64,000 nt of DNA from Treponema sp. (GTDB lineage: Bacteria > Spirochaetota > Spirochaetia > Treponematales > Treponemataceae). The notes beneath the pieces are model-generated. The model was given only the letters and a program-made list of their open reading frames with translations. It ran no database searches and was not told the origin of the DNA. The stretch covers positions 62,001-126,000 of the forward strand of contig JAFYWB010000068.1 in the NCBI GenBank assembly GCA_017549025.1, in the 5' to 3' direction. A program made the position numbers and the translations under genes. This document shows, one piece after another, positions 27,626 through 35,173 of this stretch (within the stretch, counting starts at the first letter, position 1; each line of letters starts with the position of its first letter).

Positions 27626-28012
27626 AATACGCTATTTAGTCAATACAGACTTCCACAAGTTTCAGGTGTAAACCAATATAGCTTGTTTATATTCCAGTTA
27701 ATTGTATTAGTATGTGTCATATATTTTATCTAGTTTTCTGTAGACCTGTGGCATTTGTTATGCCGTAGCAATGTATATAGAAGTGTTTCAAAGTTCAATA
27801 TTTTTGCTAGTTTCTTTTATTTGTGTACTTAGCCCTTAAATGGAGGCAAGAAATATAAAAAATATACCATGCTCTATCTAGTCAAGTTCTCTGAATGCAT
27901 TCCTCGCACCATCCACTACGAGTTCGTGACAAAACCCAAGATGTAGCCTTCCAGGCAGAGTGATAGATTATCGTCCAAATTAATTATTTTCTCTTTTACA
28001 AGGAACTCCACA
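27626..28012. other. Gene-free AT-rich spacer
   Basis: I see no open frame with a ribosome site, RNA fold or clear terminator in these 387 bases. The last third (27,870-27,960) is less AT-rich than the rest and may be a remnant of foreign sequence, but I could not identify it. Confidence 0.4.
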
Positions 28013-29544
28013 ATGAAAAAAATGCTGAGTTTTTTATTTTATTTAATTATTTTTACATTATTTATTAGTTCTCTTTTAATTATCAATCTCGGTGATTGGT
28101 TTTCACAGAGATTTGGAATAAAATTTGAAGAGATAATTTATACATTAATAATGCCAATGAAAGGTGCTGATACTGATTTCTTTCAATCGGCTGTTTCCTA
28201 TGTTTTTCCTATTTGTTTTAAAGCAATAGTTATTTTTATTTGTATTATTCTATTCGATTTCATTTTTCTAAACAAAGTTGAATTAATTTTATATTTTACA
28301 ATAGGAAAGAAACTCAAAGCAAACCTTAATTTTGTAAGTTTTTATCGTTCAGTCACTTTCCTTGCAGTAATCTCTTTATTTACATATTCTATAGTATATG
28401 CGGATAAACTTCTTGCTCTAAAAGAGTATCTACAGTTGCGGATGTCATCATCCAATGTAATTGAAGATTACTATATTCCTCCAGAAATAGTAACTCTTAC
28501 GGTCGAAGGTAAGAAAAAAATTTAATCTTCATTATCATGGAAAGTATGGAAGTTTCGTATGCTTCAGAACTAGATGGTGGTTTTCAAGTGAAAGTGAATT
28601 ATATTCCAAATTTAACAAGCCTTGCAAATGAGCATCTTACATTTAAAGGTGGTATGAAAGAAAATTCCTTAAGCGGCTTATATTCAACTTCTGGAACCGG
28701 ATGGACAATGGCTGCCTTGTTCTCCTTGACTTCAGGACTACCTTTTAAATTTCCAATAGAAGGAAATAGCATGGACAAAGTGCAGTCTTTTGCTTCCAGT
28801 CTTACTACTATGGGAGATTTATTGGAAGCTGCTGGATATGTAAATGAATTTATTTGTGGTTCAGATGCGAGTTTCGGTGGAAGAAAAAATTACTTTGAAC
28901 AGCATGGAAATTATCAAATTTTTGATTTGCATACAGCTCGGGAACAGAATTATATAGCTCCAGATTACTCTGTGTTTTGGGGATTTGAAGATGAGATTTT
29001 ATATAGAATAGCAAAAGATGAGGTCACACGCCTTGCCGACAATGTTCAGCCATTTAATCTTACTTTACTAACTGTCGATACACATCATGTTGGAGGATAT
29101 GTTTGTGGGATATGTGAATCTCAACATTCTGAACCTTTGGGAAATGTTATACAATGTGCAGATAAACAGGTAGTAGAATTTATTGATTGGTGTAAAACTC
29201 AAGAATGGTATGAGGATACAGTAATTGTCATTGTGGGTGATCATCCAAGAATGGATAAAATTCTTTTAGAAGAAGCGACATCCTATGATAGAGCCTTGTA
29301 TAACTGTTTTATTAATGTAGATATGAATGAAAATGTACAAACAGAAAATCGAGTCTTAAATCCCATGGATATTTTTCCCTCGGTAATGTGGGCTCTTGGA
29401 TTTCGTTTTGAAGGAAATCGTTTAGGGTTAGGAACAAATATTTTTTCTGGTGGACAAACATTGGCGGAAGAGCTTGGATTTGAGAATTATAATGAATCAA
29501 TTGGGCAATATTCACAGTATTTTATTGATGAAATAGTAAAGTAG
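28013..29544 (+). pseudogene. LtaS/MdoB-like sulfatase-fold phosphoglycerol transferase, frameshifted at a poly-A tract
   Basis: Two frames read as one protein. The first (28013-28525) has an N-terminal membrane region and ends TVEGKKKI-stop. The second (28537-29544) starts in the middle of the catalytic domain with MESMEVSY and carries the nucleophile Thr in TGWTMAALFS and the metal site VIVGDHPRMDK. Adding one A to the run of seven A at 28514-28520 gives KKNLIFIIMESMEVSY, the expected family sequence. So this is either a pseudogene, a phase-variable gene or a gene read by slippage. The intact protein would transfer a phosphoglycerol-type group to surface glycans. AAGGA precedes the first ATG. 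Confidence 0.85.
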
Positions 29545-29559
29545 ATAAGGAGCTTGATA

Positions 29560-29874
29560 ATGATTGAGTTGATTATTTGTATAGTAAATTTATTTTTTAT
29601 CCCAATGATTTTTATTCAGACATATTGGAAACGTAATAAAAGACAGTTTGTGTTGTCTTTTGAATTAGTTTCTTGTTATATCTCAATGGTTCCAATCCTT
29701 TTTTTAATAACGAAAGTATTTCTAGCTTTAATTAGAATAATCAAGCCAATAGAGGTACATTTAACTTCGTCAAAATATACTCTTGTTGCAGTATTGTTGG
29801 CTTTTCTCCTTCCATACGTAATTGAAGTATTTAAAAAATATGTTAGTGTTACTTGTGAAATTAAAAAGCGATAA
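29560..29874 (+). CDS. Small membrane protein of unknown function
   Basis: A 104-residue protein with three hydrophobic segments (about 1-20, 30-55 and 70-90) and a basic tail. ATG 29560 has AAGGAG seven bases upstream; TTG 29554 is less likely. It follows the LtaS-like gene at 15 bases and shares the island's AT-rich codon use, so it is probably co-transcribed and may be an accessory of the same surface pathway. I do not recognise the family. Confidence 0.55.
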   Translation: MIELIICIVNLFFIPMIFIQTYWKRNKRQFVLSFELVSCYISMVPILFLITKVFLALIRIIKPIEVHLTSSKYTLVAVLLAFLLPYVIEVFKKYVSVTCEIKKR

Positions 29875-29985
29875 TTGAACAATCTTTTAGGATCTTATTT
29901 TTAGGGATAGTTTTGCAGATGGAATTGAATAAGCTTGAATTCCTCCTTTTCTTGTTCCAATGCCTTGATAAAGCATGTTTGTATA

Positions 29986-30252
29986 AGTTTTACTTGGTTT
30001 GTGCCAATTCCAGCACTATATCTAGCTTCTTCTAACTTTTATCATGTACGTTGTAATCTAGTAATGATTGAAAATAATTACTCAAAACGCTAGACTTAGA
30101 ATATAAATATTCTAAGAAAATTGATTTTTACTTTTCTCGTATTTATTTCTGCTGGACTTTTTGCTCAGCAGAAATAAAAAAGTGATACATTATCAGATTC
30201 TAAACAAGTAGCTAAAAAGAACTTACGAAAAGCTAGCTCAAAATATTTCATC
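29986..30252 (+). pseudogene. Decayed 5' fragment of a Wzi-like gene
   Basis: This stretch matches the region 35,041-35,440, that is, the promoter area and first codons of the intact Wzi-like gene. Shared landmarks are a CTTCTAACTTTTATCA segment, a TTGAAAATAATTA segment, GCTGG(A/G)CTTTTTGCTCAGCAGAA (signal peptide) and GATACATTATCAGATTCT. The start ATG is lost (ATA) and about 135 bases are deleted after the signal-peptide region. It is a relic, not a gene. Confidence 0.75.
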
Positions 30253-30331
30253 AAATAAACTTCTTCCTCTACAGATCATCAGGCAAGGTGTTACGATGTC
30301 TTATCCTCTTTGTCCCCTAAAAATCACAACC

Positions 30332-31189
30332 TTACAATAATCCTTGTACCACATCCAGCGGAAGCCCAGTGCAAAGTTGAACTTGGTCTAAAGATAAACC
30401 TAAAGACAACATTGCTTTTGCCGTCTCCAGCTTGTTTTGGTAGGCTCCCTGTTCAATTCCTTGTTGTATTCCAACTTGGAGACCCACTTCACGACCTTCG
30501 TCAAACCCTTCCTCGTAGCCATCATATCGTGCATCTGCCATTTTAACTGTCCATGTCATGTAGTGTCTCCTTTCCAGTGAGTTATTTTTCAGTGAGGTGA
30601 TGCTGTCTGAGATGGTTTGAGTCAGTTCAGATTCCACCACACCCTTCTGCAAATAATGATAGAACGCTTGTAACTTCTGGTCAAGGGCTGAAAGCTCTGT
30701 AGCCTTGGTGTTTAAAAAGATGCGGAGGGAACCGTCTTTTAGTTTGAGTCGTTTATCTTCGTTACAGATATACTAGAATGTGTAGCGGGGGAAATTTCTA
30801 TTAAAAGGGTCGAACGTACAGATGAAAATAAGGATGTTTTCTGGTAAATCACGGTACTTGGTTCCAGTTGCGGTGGTGGACACATCTGCCACGCTTTGAT
30901 AGTAACGGCTCCGTTTAGGTAGTTCCTTCTTGTGACCAGTTTGAACTTCTACGTTGATTATTCTGTTTTCATCCCGTAAAAACACATCCATGATGATTCG
31001 CATAGAATCTGGGTCAGTTTTGTGCTCATCCTGTGCTGAAAGATAGCGTATCTTTCCAATCCGTACTCCAAGAATCAGCTCCACTACCTGACGACAAATA
31101 TTCTCGTCGTGCATGACGCGGGAAAAGATGAAATCGTCAGTAAAGGTCAAGTTTTCCCATTTTTTCTGCAGTTCGGCTTCTGTTAGCAT
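30332..31189 (-). pseudogene. Rpn family PD-(D/E)XK nuclease, interrupted by an amber codon
   Basis: Rpn proteins are recombination-promoting nucleases with ties to mobile elements and phage defence. The frame from ATG 31189 (GGAGG upstream) reads through the nuclease core, IIMDVFLRDENRIINVEVQ with the catalytic Asp and E-x-Q, to RYTF, then meets TAG at 30775-30773. The same frame continues with YICNEDKRLKLKDGS to a stop at 30332. The third copy in this window has CAG at that site, so a single C-to-T change broke the gene. The C-terminal piece has ATG starts and could be made separately, as reported for RpnS-type products; that is inference. Confidence 0.8.
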
Positions 31190-31348
31190 TTTTCCTCCAA
31201 GTCGTTTTCCTTGCATATATATTATAGGCTTGGAAATGAAAAAAAATGCGTTTTTGGCAAGAGTTGTTGGATTTTTTTGTAAAATTTTTCCAAGTTGTAG
31301 CTTATGGGTTGGGTTCGGTGATGGAATTGCTAAGATCATTTGTTAAAG

Positions 31349-31412
31349 GTAAACTGTATACAAATCTAGACCAGCGACTAGTTTCATCTGGATGAATTAA
31401 GCCAGTGATTTT
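31349..31412. repeat. Direct repeat, copy 1, upstream of the first Rpn gene
   Basis: About 64 bases nearly identical to 32571-32634; the core CCAGCGACTAGTTTCATCTGG is followed by ATGAA-TAAGCCAGTGATTTT. Each copy lies about 160 bases upstream of an Rpn start codon, on its 5' side. Confidence 0.75.
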
Positions 31413-31464
31413 CAGGGGCTCCTACCCTCCAAGCCCCTGGGAGCAAAGGTTGGGGGATATCCCT

Positions 31465-32415
31465 CTACAGGTCAGCGGGATTTTCCATCAACTTTATCAC
31501 TACATCCAGCGGAAGGCTCGTGCCTTGGGCTACTTGTTCTGGGGAAAGCCCCATGGAAAGGAGATTCCGTGCCGTCTCCAAAGCCTTTTGGTAGGCTCCA
31601 CGTTCCAGCCCGATGGAGATGCCCTCTTCTCGGCCAGTTGCAAGTCCGATGGAGATGCCCTCTTCTCGGCCAGTTGCAAGTCCGATGGAGATACCTTCTT
31701 CTCTGCCAGTGGTTAACCCTGTATGTAAACCTTCTTCATAACCATCACGTCGTTGTTCCATCATGCGAGACGAATAAGTGAGATACATGTTTCGCTCCTC
31801 CTTTTCTTGCTTCATACGAAAAATTGTGGCATCCAGTTCTTTGGTGAAATCTGTTTGAGCAATTTTATCTTTGATATAATCATAGAACAAGCGTAACTCA
31901 CCGTCAAGGCTGCTGAGGTCTTTGGAGGTGGTGTTCAAGAAAATTTTGGTGGTTCCGTCTTCTAGGTAAATTGGTTCTTTGTGTTCGAGGCACATGTTTT
32001 GGAAAGTATAGTAAGGTTGCCCTTTAAGAAAAGGGTCAAAGGTACAAATGAAAATTACATAGTTTTCTTTTAAGTCCTTGTACTCTGAACCTTTAGGTGT
32101 GGTGTCAATGTCGGCTGCAGCTTGATAATACCGTGCACGTCGGGGAAGATTGCCTTTATTTGAGGCTTGCATTTCTACGTTAATGACACGTTTTTCATCC
32201 TTTAAATATACGTCCATAATAATGCCTTTTGCGTTAGGTTCAATCTGGAGGGCATGTTGGCTGGTAAGAAACTTGATGTTGCCAATCTTGATCTTCAAAA
32301 TCATTTCTAGCAAGGTGCGACAGAGCTTCTTGTTCCGCATCACGCGGGAAAAGATGAAATCATCGGTTATGTCTAGGTCTTCCCACTTTTTGAATTGGAA
32401 TTGCGTCTCCTTCAT
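31465..32415 (-). CDS. Rpn family PD-(D/E)XK nuclease (intact)
   Basis: A 316-residue protein with the Rpn N-terminal pattern DITDDFIFSRVM, nuclease core IIMDVYLKDEKRVINVEMQ (catalytic Asp, then E-x-Q) and the FICTFDPF motif. The C-terminal part holds a 12-residue tandem repeat, GREEGISIGLAT, in two exact and two diverged copies, then a short helical end (LLSMGLSPEQVAQGT). It is diverged from the first and third copies, which resemble each other. AGGAG precedes the ATG. It is an accessory gene within the Rpn mosaic. Confidence 0.85.
   Translation of the reverse strand: MKETQFQFKKWEDLDITDDFIFSRVMRNKKLCRTLLEMILKIKIGNIKFLTSQHALQIEPNAKGIIMDVYLKDEKRVINVEMQASNKGNLPRRARYYQAAADIDTTPKGSEYKDLKENYVIFICTFDPFLKGQPYYTFQNMCLEHKEPIYLEDGTTKIFLNTTSKDLSSLDGELRLFYDYIKDKIAQTDFTKELDATIFRMKQEKEERNMYLTYSSRMMEQRRDGYEEGLHTGLTTGREEGISIGLATGREEGISIGLATGREEGISIGLERGAYQKALETARNLLSMGLSPEQVAQGTSLPLDVVIKLMENPADL
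31611..31715. repeat. 36-bp tandem repeat inside the Rpn gene
   Basis: Two perfect 36-bp units (31611-31646, 31647-31682) and a diverged third unit. The period is a multiple of three, so copy-number change would keep the Rpn frame open. Confidence 0.85.
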
Positions 32416-32570
32416 TTTAGCTCCTGAAAAAAATTCTGTACATATATATTATTCGCTTTAAACTGCAAGAATTTGTCTTTTTTGCGGGAAAAAAGTTTCG
32501 ATTTTTGTATTTTTTATCTGAATCGTACGGAGAATCCCAGTTACAGAGCCTGCGAAAGCAAACTTATCGA

Positions 32571-32634
32571 GGTAACTGTATACTAAAGTATACCAGCGAC
32601 TAGTTTCATCTGGATGAAATAAGCCAGTGATTTT
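32571..32634. repeat. Direct repeat, copy 2, upstream of the second Rpn gene
   Basis: Partner of 31349-31412, with a few substitutions (CTGTATACTAAAGTATACC instead of CTGTATACAAATCTAGACC on its left flank). Its left flank includes the palindrome GTATACTAAAGTATAC. Confidence 0.75.
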
Positions 32635-32800
32635 AAAAATCACTAGTCGTTAATTTAAAAAATAGTAATCGTTATCACAAAGATACACGACTACTATTTA
32701 AACAATTACTAGTCGTTATCATCCAGAAGAACGACTAGAATTCTCGGAAGAAACGACTACTATTTTTAAAATAATAAGCTAGTGATTTTAAAGTTAACTA
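32600..32800. repeat. Cluster of CTAGTCGTT / AACGACTAG motifs
   Basis: Within 200 bases the 9-mer CTAGTCGTT or close variants occur at about 32643, 32664 and 32709. Its complement, or ACGACTAC, occurs at about 32687, 32730 and 32753. The pair 32708-32717 and 32730-32738 can form a hairpin. The array joins the second 64-bp repeat. Confidence 0.55.
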
Positions 32801-32831
32801 AGCCAGCAATTTTCAGGTAAGTAAACGTGAT

Positions 32832-32861
32832 AAAAAAGACTGGCATTCCAAGGAATGCCAG
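32832..32861 (-). terminator. Intrinsic terminator of the HU/DUF4469-like gene
   Basis: A perfect 10-bp stem CTGGCATTCC/GGAATGCCAG with a two-base loop, followed on the minus strand by C and six T. It lies 25 bases after the stop at 32886. Confidence 0.85.
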
Positions 32862-32885
32862 CTAGGTTTTTAAGGAGTGTCTACC

Positions 32886-33665
32886 TTATACCACAGTAAA
32901 GATAGTATTAAAGGTAAAACTTTGTGGTTCTTTTCTCTGTGTTTTAGAGGTCAGGAACTGAGTTGTTACCCGCACCTTGTAGGTTCCTGCCTCAAGGGTA
33001 GTGGGAACCACACAGGCAATGCGAGTAGAAGTATTGGTTCCCAATTTGTCGGCAGTAAGTTTTACTGTTTTGTCAGGTTCATCTTGATTCTCAAAGTACA
33101 GCCCCACATCTCCATGATCACCAATAATCATAATCTTGGTTCCTGTTATCTCCAAGAAACCACCCTTGGAAAGGATTTCTCCTCCAATGGATTCCAAGTC
33201 GTACACAGCCATAATGGTAGGATGGCTGGAATTTCCTTGTCTGATTACTGGCCGTAGCTGAGAGAACTGAGACTTTGCCTTGGCCACTGGACTTATAGCA
33301 AGGCTCACTGTATGGCGCTCTGCATCAAAGGTGTCATTCTCGGAAAGGAATGAGCCTTCAACCTTTGCACTTGTTCGTGCAACACCATCGTCCACAGTAA
33401 AGCCTTCGCTGATTCTTGCTAGCTTTGCCGCATTGAATGCCCTTGCTATGGCCACCAACTGAGAAGTTGACAAGCCAAAGTCATTCTTTGCCAGCACCAA
33501 GTCATCTGCAAGATTTTCCAAGGTACAAGTCCCTCTGGAAATAACACGAGCATAGTAAGATTCAGTATTTCCTTTACTTGCCTGCATGTTATTTTTATAG
33601 AGAGCAATGGGAAGATTCCCTTCCTTATATTCAGGATTTGTGTTTAATAAGTTATTTAAGTTCAT
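32886..33665 (-). CDS. HU-like DNA-binding domain protein with C-terminal Ig-like (DUF4469-type) domain
   Basis: The N-terminal 120 residues fit the HU-like DNA-binding domain known from Bacteroidota and treponemes: YYARVISRGTCTLENLADDLV, FGLSTSQLVAIARAFN and FTVDDGVARTSAKVEGSF. The C-terminal half (ITGTKIMIIGDHGDVGLYF, then GTYKVRVTTQF) is a beta-rich domain as in DUF4469 proteins. The length of 259 fits. GGAG precedes the ATG. It follows the NYN gene on the same strand and ends at a strong terminator. Role is unknown; chromosome or mobile DNA binding is inferred. Confidence 0.75.
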   Translation of the reverse strand: MNLNNLLNTNPEYKEGNLPIALYKNNMQASKGNTESYYARVISRGTCTLENLADDLVLAKNDFGLSTSQLVAIARAFNAAKLARISEGFTVDDGVARTSAKVEGSFLSENDTFDAERHTVSLAISPVAKAKSQFSQLRPVIRQGNSSHPTIMAVYDLESIGGEILSKGGFLEITGTKIMIIGDHGDVGLYFENQDEPDKTVKLTADKLGTNTSTRIACVVPTTLEAGTYKVRVTTQFLTSKTQRKEPQSFTFNTIFTVV

Positions 33666-33847
33666 AGGTTTTCTCCTATACTATTAAATAAGTTGTGATT
33701 GAATGTGCTTTTCATATCGTAAACTCCATTTCAATCTGGTTCCAGAGACTCGTATAGCCTGTATACTGCCCTGCACACTATGTATTCCAACAGAAGAAGG
33801 GGTATAGAACTATACTATAACCGTTTCCCCTAGGTCCTGCCCTTGTT

Positions 33848-33873
33848 CCGGTGGCTTTCGGCCGGTTACCCGG
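33848..33873 (-). other. GC-rich hairpin between the NYN and HU-like genes
   Basis: On the minus strand CCGGGT pairs with ACCGG (one bulged G) around an inner stem GGC-CGAAA-GCC. The stem stands out in base composition from its surroundings and lies 16 bases past the NYN stop. There is no T run, so it is not a classical terminator; it may be part of a small structured RNA spanning about 33830-33890. Confidence 0.45.
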
Positions 33874-33888
33874 ACTTATCCCCTCATG

Positions 33889-34866
33889 TTAGACCTCCTC
33901 CTTCTTTTTTTTTATAATGACAACCTTAGGCCTCTGTTTTTGATTGGCAGTGTCTTTTCGAATTCGAACACTGAAGGCAGGAGAGTCCTTGGTTTCAAAT
34001 ACGGTTGGATATTTTTCCAGTTCTGGTCGCAATTTTACTGGAAGCTTGCAGCCCATCACCTGTTCTATCTGTTTTCCCAACTGGGCACCGAGTACCCAGC
34101 CTTCACCATCCTGACGACATTCTTCAATCTGCTCTTCTAGGATTTCTCGGGTGAGGACAAAGGTGTCTGGTTTGGAAGCCTTTTCTTCCCGCTCAGATTC
34201 TGCCCAGAGACTTATTGCCTCTGTAATAGATAGATGAGGGAATTCTGTAGGGCGGAAAATAGACTTTATTTGCTTAGACACTCGCTCATCAAGCAAACTG
34301 GAAATGCTGATAACTTTATCTGCTGCTTCCAATAATGCCTGAGATGCTCGGGTGGTAGCGGTAGCGGTTTTAAAGTCATAGTAGATGACAAAAACTCTCA
34401 CCCCATCTGCCTGCAAACCTTGTACTACTGGAACTAAATCCCCATCGCCAGCATACAGCACCAGGGTATTGAATCGTTCATCACGTGGCTTACTGTAAAA
34501 GGTTTTGGCCACCTCAAAGGCAATGGTGGTGTCTACAGCCTCTTCTTTCAGGGTGGGGTAGGGGCTTTTACTGTCAAGGCAACGGAGGTTGAATGTGGAA
34601 CGAGTAAAACCTGCCTCATCTAAGGCACGGTAATAAGACTGATTGCCCAAATCCGTTTGAGCATTTGTTCCCATGTATACTTTTTTTTCACAATACACGC
34701 AGCGTAAACCAGTTTCTGCCTCTACCACGGAAGCTACATAGGTTGCTAAGGCCACAAAATCCATGATGTAATAATTGTCCTCAACACCATGCATTGCCAA
34801 GTGGGCAAATCCCTTGCGGGTATAGTTCCCATCAATAATAAACTGGGTACGAGCTACATTCTGCAT
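33889..34866 (-). CDS. NYN-domain (PIN-like) nuclease with LOTUS-like C-terminal domain
   Basis: The N-terminal 210 residues are a NYN/LabA-type PIN nuclease. Three acidic motifs line the metal site: FIIDGNYTRKG, EEAVDTTIAFEV and LVLYAGDGDLVPVV. The C-terminal segment GWVLGAQLGKQIEQVMGCKL with KLRPELEKYPTVFE resembles the OST-HTH/LOTUS winged helix that binds RNA. It ends in a very basic tail. This architecture suggests an RNA nuclease or RNA-processing factor. AGGAGG precedes the ATG. Inverted repeats upstream suggest regulation. Confidence 0.82.
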   Translation of the reverse strand: MQNVARTQFIIDGNYTRKGFAHLAMHGVEDNYYIMDFVALATYVASVVEAETGLRCVYCEKKVYMGTNAQTDLGNQSYYRALDEAGFTRSTFNLRCLDSKSPYPTLKEEAVDTTIAFEVAKTFYSKPRDERFNTLVLYAGDGDLVPVVQGLQADGVRVFVIYYDFKTATATTRASQALLEAADKVISISSLLDERVSKQIKSIFRPTEFPHLSITEAISLWAESEREEKASKPDTFVLTREILEEQIEECRQDGEGWVLGAQLGKQIEQVMGCKLPVKLRPELEKYPTVFETKDSPAFSVRIRKDTANQKQRPKVVIIKKKKEEV

Positions 34867-34885
34867 AAAATCCTCCTAGGTTTAG

Positions 34886-34976
34886 GTGATATAACCTGCG
34901 GTTATATCCACATAAAGCTAACGTAGGCTTTTGTTAGTTAAAAAACTAACCTCTCTTTTTAATCTATATATAACCT
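34886..34976. promoter_or_regulatory. Inverted repeats upstream of the NYN gene
   Basis: ATATAACC-TGC-GGTTATAT (34889-34907) is a perfect 8-bp dyad just 5' of the NYN ribosome site. GTTAGTT-AAAA-AACTAAC (34933-34950) is a perfect 7-bp dyad. A further TATAACCTGC half-site occurs near 34969. The arrangement looks like operators or nested promoters. Confidence 0.45.
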
Positions 34977-35138
34977 GCAAAAAAGGCAAGGGATTTTGTC
35001 CAAATAATGGAGATTCTGGTAGTCGTCCAACTCAGAGCAAGGTCTATCTGTTCAGCTTTTACTCAGTTTGTACCAGTTCCATCACCGTTTCTAGTTTCTT
35101 CTAACTTTTATCAGGTACACTGTAATCTAGTAATTGGA
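34951..35138. other. Spacer between NYN and Wzi-like genes
   Basis: No gene seen. The right part (from about 35041) is the intact partner of the decayed fragment at 29986-30252, so homology between the two copies extends upstream of the coding sequence. Confidence 0.5.
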
Positions 35139-35167
35139 TTGAAAATAATTATTCAAAGCGTTAAAAT
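35139..35167 (+). promoter_or_regulatory. Promoter of the Wzi-like gene, possibly leaderless
   Basis: TTGAAA, 17 bp, TAAAAT. The -10 box ends six bases before ATG 35174 and no Shine-Dalgarno sequence is present. Confidence 0.55.
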
Positions 35168-35173
35168 AAGAAC

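Larger units (their letters stand above)
13376..29880 (+). other. AT-rich surface-polysaccharide island
   Basis: From about 13,376 base use drops sharply: A/T-rich codons dominate, in contrast to the more balanced pnp and M16 genes before it. The change comes within a few dozen bases of the structured RNA. All genes point the same way and all recognisable ones serve surface-glycan synthesis, which suggests acquisition by transfer. The Wzi-like gene at 35,174 has the same composition. Confidence 0.7.

Noticed and set aside
30773-30775. Recoded TAG (pyrrolysine-like) in the Rpn gene
   Set aside because: The paralogue has Gln at this place and no recoding machinery is known here; a simple nonsense mutation is enough.
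31611-31715. CRISPR-like repeats
   Set aside because: The repeats are directly tandem without spacers and lie inside a coding frame.
33830-33890. RNase P RNA
   Set aside because: Only short fragments resemble conserved RNase P segments and the element is a fraction of the needed length.
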